Source of the DNA: JACCTU01 sp963848525
GTDB lineage: Bacteria; Actinomycetota; Thermoleophilia; Gaiellales; Gaiellaceae
Reading direction: 5' to 3'
Assembly (NCBI GenBank): GCA_963848525.1
Contig: CAWKDZ010000005.1
Coordinates: 248,001 to 312,000 of the forward strand
Length of the DNA stretch: 64,000 bases
This document shows, in pieces, positions 26,378-34,277 of this stretch. Below the pieces are notes generated by a model. That model had not been told where the DNA came from. It saw only the letters and a program-made list of their open reading frames with translations, and did not search any database. Each line of letters opens with the position of its first letter. Within the stretch, counting starts at the first letter, position 1. The translations under genes and the position numbers were made by a program.

Positions 26378-28087
26378 GTGGCGAAGGCGTTCCCGAAGAA
26401 CCAGGACGTCGCCGAGCAGCTCGACCTGCTCGCCGACCTGCTCGAGCTCGAGGGCGAGGCGTCGTTCCGCGTAATCGCCTACCGTCGGGCGGCGACGCGC
26501 ATTCGCGAGACGCCGGGTCCGGTCGCGCAGCTCGCCCTCGACGGCAAGGCGAAGGACCTCCCGGGGATCGGCAAGACGATCGAGGAGAAGATCGTCCAGA
26601 TCGTCGACGACGGCGAGATGCACGCGCTGACGAAGCACAAGGCGAAGGTCCCGCCCGAGGTCGTCACGTTCATGCGGCTGCCCGGGCTCGGGCCAAAGTC
26701 GGCCGCGAAGATCTGGAAGCAGCTCGGGATCACCACCGTCGCCGACCTGCGCACGGCGGCAGAGGAGCAGCGCCTGCGCACGCTCGCGGGCTTCGGCGCG
26801 CGCACGGAGGAGCGGATCCTGCATGCGCTCGCGCAGGAGACGACGCTCGAGCCGGTGCGGCCGCTGCTCGGGCTCGGGCTCGCGCCGGTGCTCGCGGTCG
26901 TCGAGGTGCTCCGCGAGCATCCCGCGGCCGACCTCGTCTCCGAGGCCGGCAGCGTCCGCCGGCGGAAGGAGACCTTTCGCGACCTCGACCTGATCGCGAC
27001 CGCCAAGGACCCGCAGGCGCTGACCGACCACTTCGTCGCGCTCGACTGGGTCTCGGAGGTCGCGGCTCACGGCCCGACGAAGGCGACGGTCGTCTCGCAC
27101 GAAGGTCTTCGCTTCGATCTTCGCGTCGTCCCGCCGGAGGCGTTCGGGAACCTGCTCCAGCACTTCACCGGCTCGAAGGACCACAACGTCGCGCTCCGGG
27201 AGGCGGCGGTCAAGCGCGGCCTCTCGATCTCCGAGTACGGCGTCAAGGACGTCGAGAGCGGCGACGTCTTCACGACACGCGACGAGGCCGAGCTCTACGA
27301 GTTCCTCGGCTACCAGTTCATCCCGCCGGAGCTGCGCGAGAACCTCGGCGAGCTCGACGCGGCGCGCAAGGGCGAGCTCCCCGTGCTCGTCGAGGCGAAG
27401 CACGTGCGCGGCGACCTGCACATGCACTCGACCTGGTCCTCCGACGGCAAGAACACGATCGAGGAGATGGCCCGTCGCTGCATCGAGCGCGGCTACGACT
27501 ACATGGCGATCACCGACCACTCGCACTACCTCCGCGAGGCGCGGCTCGAGGCGCAGTGGCGCGAGCTCGAGGGGCTGAACGAGAAGCTCGCGCCGTTCCG
27601 GATCCTGCGCGGGATCGAGTGCAACATCCGCGCGAACGGCGAGGTCGACGTCGCCGAGGAGCTGCTCGCTCAGTGCGACTGGGTCGTCGCGTCGCTGCAC
27701 CAGGCGTTCGACAAGAACCCGACCGAGCGGCTCGTGAGCGCGATGGAGCACCCGCGCGTGCACTGCATCGGCCACCCGACGACGCGGAAGCTGAACAAGC
27801 GCGGACCCGCGGACGTGGACATCGAGCTCGTGATCGAGAAGGCGCTGGAGACGAAGACGTTCCTCGAGCTGAACTCCCAGCCCGACCGGCTCGACCTGCG
27901 CGACACGAACGTGCGCCGAGCGGGGGAGGCCGGGCTCAAGGTTCCGGTCAACACCGACGCGCACGAGCTGCGCGCGCTCGACTGGATGGAGATCGGGATC
28001 TCGCAGGCGCGGCGAGCGTGGCTGACGAAGGAGCACGTCCTGAACACGCGCACCTGGAAGCAGATCGAGAAGCTGAAGAAGCGTTAA
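26378..28087 (+). CDS. polX: DNA polymerase X family protein with PHP domain (PolX)
   Basis: A 569-residue PolX. N-terminal helix-hairpin-helix repeats (LPGIGKTIEEKI, LPGLGPKSAAKIW) precede the nucleotidyltransferase palm with GSVRRRKETFRDLDLIA. The C-terminal PHP domain has GDLHMHSTWSSDG and AITDHSHYL metal-binding motifs. It fills gaps during base excision repair, and the PHP part supplies 3'-5' nuclease activity in studied homologues. GTG 26378 is chosen over the frame start at 26333, which lies inside the divergent gene. Confidence 0.93.
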   Translation: MAKAFPKNQDVAEQLDLLADLLELEGEASFRVIAYRRAATRIRETPGPVAQLALDGKAKDLPGIGKTIEEKIVQIVDDGEMHALTKHKAKVPPEVVTFMRLPGLGPKSAAKIWKQLGITTVADLRTAAEEQRLRTLAGFGARTEERILHALAQETTLEPVRPLLGLGLAPVLAVVEVLREHPAADLVSEAGSVRRRKETFRDLDLIATAKDPQALTDHFVALDWVSEVAAHGPTKATVVSHEGLRFDLRVVPPEAFGNLLQHFTGSKDHNVALREAAVKRGLSISEYGVKDVESGDVFTTRDEAELYEFLGYQFIPPELRENLGELDAARKGELPVLVEAKHVRGDLHMHSTWSSDGKNTIEEMARRCIERGYDYMAITDHSHYLREARLEAQWRELEGLNEKLAPFRILRGIECNIRANGEVDVAEELLAQCDWVVASLHQAFDKNPTERLVSAMEHPRVHCIGHPTTRKLNKRGPADVDIELVIEKALETKTFLELNSQPDRLDLRDTNVRRAGEAGLKVPVNTDAHELRALDWMEIGISQARRAWLTKEHVLNTRTWKQIEKLKKR

Positions 28088-28139
28088 CCGGAAGGCCGCA
28101 GGGGAATCCGAACCTTCGTCTGGACCCGAATGAACGATC

Positions 28140-28705
28140 ATGAGGCCGGTGCGCCGCGTCTCGTCGTGGCTGGTCGCGCTCCCACTCGCGCTGGGCGGGT
28201 CGCAGCTCGCCCATGCCGAGGCCTACCGACTCGTCTACGCCGACCCGCACGAGCGCGCGCACGCGCTCGACGCGACCGGCCACGCGTACCTCGCGTACGC
28301 GCCCGCCGCGGCGGCATTGGCGCTGGCGCTGCTGCTGTGCGGGTTGATCGGCTGGTTCGTGCACGCCCGCAGCGGGCGGACAACCGCGGTCGCGACGTGG
28401 CCCTTCGCCGCGGTGCCGCTGCTCACGTTCGTCGCGCAGGAGCATCTCGAGCGCGGCTCGCTGGTCGGCGTGCTGACCGAGCCGACGACCGTCGTCGGTC
28501 TCGCTCCTCCAGGTCCCCTTCGCCCTGCTGGCGTACGGGGTCGCGCGGCTGCTGCTCCGCGTCGTCGACGGCCTCGCGCTCGCCGACCGGCGTCGTCCGA
28601 GGCTTCGCGCCGAGGCACGTCGCCGCGGCCGCGACGCCCACGCTCTTCCCGCTGCCCCCGCTCGCCTTCGGCGTGGCGCAGCGCGGCCCTCCTCGAGCCC
28701 GGTGA
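28140..28705 (+). pseudogene. Unknown membrane protein gene interrupted by two single-base shifts
   Basis: Coding character moves through three frames. It starts at ATG 28140 (MRPVRRVSSWLVALPLALGG), moves near 28497 to a frame reading SLLQVPFALLAYGVARLLLR, and near 28589 to a third ending FPLPPLAFGVAQRG before TGA 28705. Removing one base at each point restores a roughly 188-residue protein with about four hydrophobic segments. Family unknown. It precedes the CopC-CopD gene, so copper handling is a guess by context. It may be a true pseudogene or an assembly error. Confidence 0.65.
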
Positions 28706-28753
28706 CCCACGCCGCCTGTCGGCGGCGCACCCCGGAGCTCGAGAGGAGGAACC

Positions 28754-30400
28754 ACGAAGCTCGTCGCGACAATCTGCGCGTCGATCGCCGCGCTGGCCTG
28801 CGCCCAGCCGGCGTTCGCACACGCCCAGCTGGTCGAAACCCGACCGGCGAACGACGCGATCGTCGAGACGACCTCGCAGGTGGTGCTCGTCTTCAACGAG
28901 CCCGTCGAGGCCTCGCTCGGCTCCGTCCGCGTGTTCGACGGCGCCGCGCGGCGCGTCGACACGGGCCGCGTCGAGCGCCCGGCGGCTGAGCAGCTCGTCG
29001 TCGGGCTCCGCGAGGGCCTCCCGCAGGGGACGTACACGGTCGCGTGGCGCGCGATCTCCGCGGACGCCCACCCGATCCGCGGCGCGTTCGTGTTCCACAT
29101 CGGCGCGCCCGGGGCCAACCCGGCGGGGATCCACATCGCCGAGGACGAGACCCCGGCGTGGCTCGACGCGGTGTTCGCGGTCGACCGCTTCCTCGTGTTC
29201 GCCCTCGTCCTGCTCGCCTTCGGCGGCTCCGCCGCGCTCGCGTTCGTGGTCCGTACCGACGACGGCGTCGAGGACGTCCGGCGCACGCTGTTCGGTGCGC
29301 TCGCGGCTGCGGGCGCGGCGCTGGTGGCCGTGTCGCTCGCGTCGCTGCCGCTGCAGGCGGCGGTGGCCGGCGGGCTCTCGCTCGGGGACGCGCTGGGCCG
29401 GGACGCACTGGCGGCCGTGCTGGACACGCGCTTCGGCGAGGTCGCCGCCGCCCGGGCAGGCCTCGCGGCGCTCTTCGCGGTGCTGGCCTTCGTGCTCGCG
29501 CGCCGCGGCGGGGGCGGCATCCTGCTCCACGCGTCGCTGCTCGTGGCTGCGCTGCTGCTGCTCACACCGGCCGCGGCGGGCCACGCGAGTGTCGCGGGGG
29601 CGACCGCGTTCGTCGCGGATGTTCTCCACGTGCTGGCGGCGGCGCTCTGGACCGGCGGCCTCGCGTTCCTGGTCGTGGGCCTGCTCGCGGCTGGCAACCG
29701 GCGCTGGACGCTCGCGTCGCGATCTGTGCCGCGGTTCTCGACGATCGCGGTCGGCGCCGTCGCCGTGCTCGTGCTCGCCGGAAGCGTGATGGGCTACCTC
29801 CAGGTCGGGGCGTGGCGTGGACTGTGGGAGACGACCTACGGCGTCTTGCTGCTGGCCAAGGTCGGGCTCGTGCTCCCGATCCTCGCGCTCGGGGCGTTCA
29901 ACAACCGCTATGCGGTTCCGCGCCTGCGGGACGGGGTCGCGTCGGCGCAAGAGCGCCGGCGCTTCTTGCGGACTGCTGGCGTCGAGCTCACGCTGATGAC
30001 CGCGGTCGTCGCGGTCACGGCGATGCTCGTCAACCAGCCGCCGGCCAAGGCCGAGGTGGGCGGCGAGGGCCCGCAGGCGGCGACCGCGCAGCTCAGTGAC
30101 GAGCTCGAACTCGACGTCGTTGTCGACCCCGCGGTCGCCGGCCCGAACCAGATCCACCTGTACGTCCTCGACCGGAGCGGTCAGCCCAGGGAGCTCGAGT
30201 CGGCCGTCGTCACGGCCTCACTGCCGAGCAGGCGGGTCGGGCCGCTGCGGTTCGACGCCCACAAGGCAGGTCCGGGTCACTACGCCGTGCACGGCGCGCA
30301 GCTCGCGATCCCTGGCACGTGGCAGATCACCGTCGAGGCGTTCGAGGACGAGTTCACCGTTCTCACCGCCGCGGTGTCAATCGAAATCAGAGAGGAATGA
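28754..30400 (+). CDS. CopC-CopD (YcnJ-like) copper-handling fusion protein, start codon apparently ACG
   Basis: The N-terminal CopC domain follows a signal peptide (LVATICASIAALACAQPAFA), so the mature chain begins with histidine (HAQLVETRPA), a copper ligand in CopC. ADAHPIRG is the second CopC motif. A CopD membrane domain with about eight hydrophobic segments follows, then a C-terminal periplasmic beta domain. No ATG/GTG/TTG precedes the signal peptide; ACG at 28754, 4 bases after AGGAGG, is where ATG is expected. The nearest canonical starts, GTG at 28877-28880, would delete the export signal. Confidence 0.8.
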   Translation, partial: TKLVATICASIAALACAQPAFAHAQLVETRPANDAIVETTSQVVLVFNEPVEASLGSVRVFDGAARRVDTGRVERPAAEQLVVGLREGLPQGTYTVAWRAISADAHPIRGAFVFHIGAPGANPAGIHIAEDETPAWLDAVFAVDRFLVFALVLLAFGGSAALAFVVRTDDGVEDVRRTLFGALAAAGAALVAVSLASLPLQAAVAGGLSLGDALGRDALAAVLDTRFGEVAAARAGLAALFAVLAFVLARRGGGGILLHASLLVAALLLLTPAAAGHASVAGATAFVADVLHVLAAALWTGGLAFLVVGLLAAGNRRWTLASRSVPRFSTIAVGAVAVLVLAGSVMGYLQVGAWRGLWETTYGVLLLAKVGLVLPILALGAFNNRYAVPRLRDGVASAQERRRFLRTAGVELTLMTAVVAVTAMLVNQPPAKAEVGGEGPQAATAQLSDELELDVVVDPAVAGPNQIHLYVLDRSGQPRELESAVVTASLPSRRVGPLRFDAHKAGPGHYAVHGAQLAIPGTWQITVEAFEDEFTVLTAAVSIEIREE

Positions 30401-30401
30401 G

Positions 30402-31067
30402 ATGAAGAAGACATTGCTGCTCGCGCTCGCCGTCGCCGCCGCACTCCCGGCCGCGGCCTCGGCGCACGTGACCGCGAACCCGACCGAGGCGACTGCCGAC
30501 GGGTTCACGATGATCAGCTTCCGCGTCCCGCACGGGTGCGAGGAGTCCGACACGACGAGCCTGACCGTCCGGATCCCCGAGGGGGTCGTGGGCGTCGCCC
30601 CCCAGGCGGTTCCGGGCTGGGAGGTGACGACGAAGACGGGGACGTTCGCCGAGCCGGTCGACTACTTCGGAGAGACGCTCACCGAGGGCACAGTCGAAGT
30701 CACGTGGAGCGGCGGGGTCGTCCCGCACGGGCAGTTCGTCGACTTCGGGATCAGCATGAAGATGCCGAACGCAGCGGGCGAGACGATGTACTTCCCGGCG
30801 ATCCAGCGCTGCGAGCAGGGTGAGACCCGCTGGGTGAAGATCCCGGTCGAGGGCCAGGAGGAACCTGACACGCCCGCCCCCGGCGTCACCCTGATCGCCG
30901 CGGGCGGCGCTACGGACGAGGCCGCTGAGGAAGAGGCAGCTGCGGCCGCCGAGGCCGACGACGACGACGGTCGGACGAACGCCGCGCTCGCGCTCGGCGC
31001 TGCCGGCCTCGTCGCCGGGCTGGCCGCGCTCGGCCTAGTGCTCTTCCGGAGGCCGCGGAGCGCGTGA
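30402..31067 (+). CDS. YcnI-like DUF1775 copper-binding membrane-anchored protein
   Basis: A 221-residue exported protein. After a signal peptide (LLLALAVAAALPAAASA) the mature chain starts HVTANPTEA, the N-terminal histidine used for Cu(II) by YcnI-type domains. An acidic Glu/Asp-rich linker leads to a single C-terminal membrane helix. It directly follows CopC-CopD, as in the Bacillus ycn operon. ATG 30402 follows GAGAGGA. It overlaps the next gene by 4 bases. Confidence 0.88.
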   Translation: MKKTLLLALAVAAALPAAASAHVTANPTEATADGFTMISFRVPHGCEESDTTSLTVRIPEGVVGVAPQAVPGWEVTTKTGTFAEPVDYFGETLTEGTVEVTWSGGVVPHGQFVDFGISMKMPNAAGETMYFPAIQRCEQGETRWVKIPVEGQEEPDTPAPGVTLIAAGGATDEAAEEEAAAAAEADDDDGRTNAALALGAAGLVAGLAALGLVLFRRPRSA

Positions 31068-31684
31068 GGCTCCTCCTCGCGCTCTGCGCGGCCGCGTTGG
31101 TCGCTGTTCCTGCCGCCGCAGCTCACGGCGGCGGCAGGAGCGACTACCTCTCCCAGGTCTCGGCGATCCGGCCGAGCGAGCAGGGGCTGACGGCCGTCGT
31201 CCTCCAGCGCGACGACCGACTGCGGCTGACGGCGGAGCGCCCGACGACGGTGTTCGGCTACGAGGGCGAGCAGTACCTGCGGTTCACAGACGGAGGCGTG
31301 CTCCGCAATGCCAACTCGCCTGCGACGTACCTCAACGAGGAGCGCTACGGCGGCGTCCCGCTGCCCGAAGGAGTCGGCGCGAAGGCGAAGCCCCGCTGGG
31401 AGCGCGTCGCCTCCGGTCGCGCCTACGAGTGGCACGACCACCGCATCCACTGGATGAGCACGATCCCGCCGCCGAAGGTCCGAGAAAACCCGGACGAGCG
31501 TCAGCGCGTCTTCGACTGGCGCGTGCCGATCGAGGTCGACGGGCGGCGCGCCGCGATCGCCGGCACGCTCGACTACGAGCCGCCCGGCTCGCGCTTCAGG
31601 CCGATCCTGCTCGTGCCGCTGGCCGCGCTGGTCGTGGCCGGCGCACTCTGGTGGGGGCTGCGCCGCCGCTCACAGCGAGCGTAG
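31064..31684 (+). CDS. Unknown exported protein of the copper operon with a C-terminal membrane helix
   Basis: A 206-residue protein with a signal peptide ending AAAA before HGGGRSDYLS. It has a beta-rich body with FGYEGEQYLRF and a histidine-containing stretch EWHDHRIHWM, then a C-terminal helix followed by arginines. I do not recognise a named family. The mature N terminus again begins with a histidine, as in CopC and YcnI, and it overlaps ycnI, so a role in copper binding is inferred. Its 3' end overlaps otsB by 15 bases. Confidence 0.75.
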   Translation: MRLLLALCAAALVAVPAAAAHGGGRSDYLSQVSAIRPSEQGLTAVVLQRDDRLRLTAERPTTVFGYEGEQYLRFTDGGVLRNANSPATYLNEERYGGVPLPEGVGAKAKPRWERVASGRAYEWHDHRIHWMSTIPPPKVRENPDERQRVFDWRVPIEVDGRRAAIAGTLDYEPPGSRFRPILLVPLAALVVAGALWWGLRRRSQRA

Positions 31685-32383
31685 GAGCTCGAGCAGCTCG
31701 GCCGGAGACCGCACGACGACGTCGGCGGCCTCGCCGATCCCGCGCGGGCCCTCGTCCGAGACGACCCCGACCCGGACGCCGAGGTCGAGCTCCTCGAGCG
31801 CGCGGAACGCATCGAGGTCGGTCGAGTCGTCGCCGGCATAGAGCGCGCGTCGCAGCCCGCGCGCCTCGAGCAAGGACCGGACGGCGGTTCCCTTGTTCGT
31901 CTCCAGCGGCGGCCTGATCTCGAGCACCATCCGCCCGAAGCGCGGTACGAGCCCGGCGTCGCGCGCGTTCTCGGCGACCTCGAGCAGGTACTGCTCCGCG
32001 GCCTCGGCGTCCTCGGCCGTGCGGTAGTGGTACGAGAGGCTAAGACCCTTGTCCTCGACGGGCCACGCGACGCCTTCGGCGAACGCCTGCATCCGCCCGC
32101 GCCACGCGGGCGCTTCGGGGTCGAGCTCGAGCCCGTGCTCGCCGACGTAGACGAGCTCGTCGAGCCCGACGATCCGCTTCGCGTCGTCGCCGGCCCTGCC
32201 GCTGACGCAGGCGACGAGGGCGTATGACCTCGCGAGCCTTTGCACCTCGGTGCGGGTGTCGTCGGGGACGCGCGCGTCCTCCGGGCGGTCGACGATCGGC
32301 GCGAGCACGCCGTCGACGTCGAGCAGGATCGCCGCCTGCGCGGGCTCCGCGCGCAACCGTGCGAGCAGGTGGTCGCCGTCCAC
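31670..32383 (-). CDS. otsB: Trehalose-6-phosphate phosphatase-like HAD hydrolase
   Basis: A 237-residue HAD phosphatase. ILLDVDGVLAPI holds the nucleophile and acid/base aspartates, CVSGRAG is motif II, and YAGDDSTDLDAF is motif IV. The GDDxTDxDAF form and the RFGRMVLEIRPP segment match OtsB, which makes trehalose from its phosphate. No otsA is near. Start GTG 32383 has TATCGT 6 bases upstream. Confidence 0.87.
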   Translation of the reverse strand: MDGDHLLARLRAEPAQAAILLDVDGVLAPIVDRPEDARVPDDTRTEVQRLARSYALVACVSGRAGDDAKRIVGLDELVYVGEHGLELDPEAPAWRGRMQAFAEGVAWPVEDKGLSLSYHYRTAEDAEAAEQYLLEVAENARDAGLVPRFGRMVLEIRPPLETNKGTAVRSLLEARGLRRALYAGDDSTDLDAFRALEELDLGVRVGVVSDEGPRGIGEAADVVVRSPAELLELLRSL

Positions 32384-32388
32384 CGCCC

Positions 32389-32395
32389 TACGATA
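32389..32395. promoter_or_regulatory. Overlapping divergent -10 elements between otsB and the TauE/SafE pair
   Basis: TACGATA reads as TACGAT toward the GTG at 32402 (7-base gap) and as TATCGT on the other strand toward otsB at 32383 (6-base gap). The two genes are 18 bases apart. Confidence 0.5.
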
Positions 32396-32401
32396 CGCCC
32401 G

Positions 32402-32743
32402 GTGCGCCTGGTCCTGATCGGCCTCGCCGCGGGCTTCATGAGCGCGCTCCTCGGCGTCGGCGGCGGGCTCGTGATCGTGCCGCTGCTGATCCTCTTGCTC
32501 GTCTTCCCAGCGCACGCCGCAGCAGCGACCTCGCTCGCGGCGATCGGCATCACCGCGCTCGCCGGGACGATCGCGTTCGCGTATGCGGGCGAGGTCGACC
32601 CGGCCTACGCGGCCCTCGTCGGGCTCCCTGCGGCGGTCGGCGCGACGCTCGGAGCGACCATCCAGCAACGCGTGCAGGCGCGCGCACTCACCTATCTCTT
32701 CGCCCTGCTGCTCGTCGGAATCGCCGTCTGGATGCTGGTGTGA
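32402..32743 (+). CDS. TauE/SafE-type half-transporter, first half
   Basis: A 113-residue membrane protein with about four helices and a GVGGGLVIVP motif near the start. This matches the N-terminal repeat of sulfite/sulfonate exporter TauE/SafE (DUF81) proteins, which normally carry two such repeats in about 250 residues. It ends with TGA overlapping the GTG of the second half. The motif set and separate start argue for a genuine split rather than a broken gene. Confidence 0.8.
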   Translation: MRLVLIGLAAGFMSALLGVGGGLVIVPLLILLLVFPAHAAAATSLAAIGITALAGTIAFAYAGEVDPAYAALVGLPAAVGATLGATIQQRVQARALTYLFALLLVGIAVWMLV

Positions 32744-33102
32744 CCGTCGCGCTCGCCATCGCGCTTGGGCTCGCCGCCGGCGTCGTGGCCGGGATGTTCG
32801 GCGTCGGCGGCGGCATCCTCTTCGTGCCGACGCTCGTCGCGCTCGGGCTCGGGCAGGTCGAGGCGCAGGCGACTTCGCTCGCCGCGATCCTCCCGACCGT
32901 CGCCGCCGGGACGTGGCGCCAGGCGCAGTACGGCAACGTGCGCTGGCGGGGGGCGCTGTGGGTGGGCGTCGCGTCGGTCGCGGGCGTCGCGGTCGGCGCC
33001 GCGCTAGCGCTCTCACTGCCGGAGGACGCGCTGCGGCGTCTGTTCGCCGTGTTCCTGCTCGTGGTCGCCGCCCAGCTCGCCTGGCGGGCACGCTCGCGAT
33101 AG
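32740..33102 (+). CDS. TauE/SafE-type half-transporter, second half
   Basis: A 120-residue partner of the preceding gene. It again has a FGVGGGILFVPTL motif and four hydrophobic segments. The pair would together form the usual eight-helix transporter, or each could form a homodimer. GTG 32740 overlaps the upstream stop (GTGA), giving coupled translation. Substrate unknown. Confidence 0.8.
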   Translation: MTVALAIALGLAAGVVAGMFGVGGGILFVPTLVALGLGQVEAQATSLAAILPTVAAGTWRQAQYGNVRWRGALWVGVASVAGVAVGAALALSLPEDALRRLFAVFLLVVAAQLAWRARSR

Positions 33103-33116
33103 GCCATCCTGTGGTC

Positions 33117-33506
33117 ATGCCGGAGCCGGACGAGGTCTGGATCCCGCTCGTCGACGAGCCGATCGGCGGGATCGTCGAGCGTGTCCAGAGCGAGAACGCA
33201 GACATCGCCCGGCTCGTCGAGTCGCCGCACCGCGTGCTCGCGTTCAAGACGTTTGCCTACATCCAGGTCGGCAAGGTGCTCGGCGAGCTGCTCTTCGACA
33301 GCGACGTCCCCGCCGCTGCGCGCGAGACGTGGGTGGAGGAGATCCTGCGCGACCCGGCGCACTACGAGCGGATCGTCGCCGAGGTTCGGGCGGTCGCCGA
33401 GGAGATCGCCGCCGACCCGACGTACGCCGACGAGGGCCCGATCGGCCCCGACGACGAGACCCGCGACCGCTTCCGCGAGTTCGCCAAGAAACAGCTCGGG
33501 GGTTAA
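33117..33506 (+). CDS. Hypothetical acidic helical protein
   Basis: A 129-residue soluble protein rich in Glu and Asp, mostly helical in appearance (IVERVQSENADIARLVES, AEVRAVAEEIAADP). No family recognised. ATG 33117 is used; a GTG two codons upstream is possible. Its TAA is shared with the convergent ZIP gene (TTAA). Confidence 0.6.
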   Translation: MPEPDEVWIPLVDEPIGGIVERVQSENADIARLVESPHRVLAFKTFAYIQVGKVLGELLFDSDVPAAARETWVEEILRDPAHYERIVAEVRAVAEEIAADPTYADEGPIGPDDETRDRFREFAKKQLGG

Positions 33507-34216
33507 TCCAGCAGGCTGAGGGCGAAGATCCCGAGGAAGCCCGCCAGCGTTACGGCGACGCGCTTCGCCGAGGGATGCTCGTGCGCGTGCGGAAGCAGGT
33601 CGCCCGCGCCCATGTAGAGGAAGAAGCCGCAGTAGAGCGCGAGCAGCGCCCCGAGCGACTCCTCCGAGACCTCGAGCGCGGCTCCGGCGATCGCGCCGAA
33701 CAGCGGCGCGACCGCCACGATCGTCAGCCACGTCAGCGCGCGGCGGCGGGTCCCGCCCTGGTGGAGGACGAACGCGACCGCGTTGAGCCCGTCCGCGAAG
33801 TCGTGGGCGATCACCGCGAGCCACACGAACACACCCGTCGCCGTGTCGAGGCTGAACGCAAGGCCGATCCCGAGGCCGTCGATGAACGTGTGGATCGCCA
33901 GCGCGCCCGCGCCGAGCGCGCCCACGTGGCTGTGCGCTCGCGCCTCCTCGGGCGCGTCGCGGTGGTGGAGGACGAGCAGGCGCTCGGCGAGGAAGAACGC
34001 GAGAAAGCCGGCGCCCACGAGAAGGCCGACTCGCTGCGGGTCGTCGAGGATCTCGATCGCCTCCGGCAGGACGTGGAAGAGCGCCACGGCGACCACGACC
34101 CCGCCGGTGAGCGCGATCGCGGTCGTCAGGTCACGGCTGAGCCGGAGGGCTGCGAAGCCTCCGCCGAACGCGGCGGCCACCGTGGCGAGGGCGAACGGGA
34201 GCGCGATCCAGGTCAC
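33503..34216 (-). CDS. ZIP-family divalent metal transporter
   Basis: A 237-residue membrane protein with about eight helices. The metal-site helices are visible: HTFIDGLGIGLAF and HDFADGLNAVAF match the HxxxDG patterns of ZIP transporters such as ZupT. A histidine-rich loop (LHHRDAPEEARAHSH) lies between helices, as in ZIP proteins. It probably imports zinc or a related ion. A CAGAAT hexamer sits 7 bases upstream of its GTG. Confidence 0.87.
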   Translation of the reverse strand: MTWIALPFALATVAAAFGGGFAALRLSRDLTTAIALTGGVVVAVALFHVLPEAIEILDDPQRVGLLVGAGFLAFFLAERLLVLHHRDAPEEARAHSHVGALGAGALAIHTFIDGLGIGLAFSLDTATGVFVWLAVIAHDFADGLNAVAFVLHQGGTRRRALTWLTIVAVAPLFGAIAGAALEVSEESLGALLALYCGFFLYMGAGDLLPHAHEHPSAKRVAVTLAGFLGIFALSLLD

Positions 34217-34277
34217 GACGAGCGATTCTGACCGGCAGCCCCGCCTGTCGGCGACCTACGCCATAATCGAGTGCTTC

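Noticed and set aside
28140..29789. 549-residue continuous frame across the copper operon head
   Set aside because: Only its first 118 codons look like protein; the rest is low-complexity Arg/Ser sequence opposite the true CopC-CopD frame.
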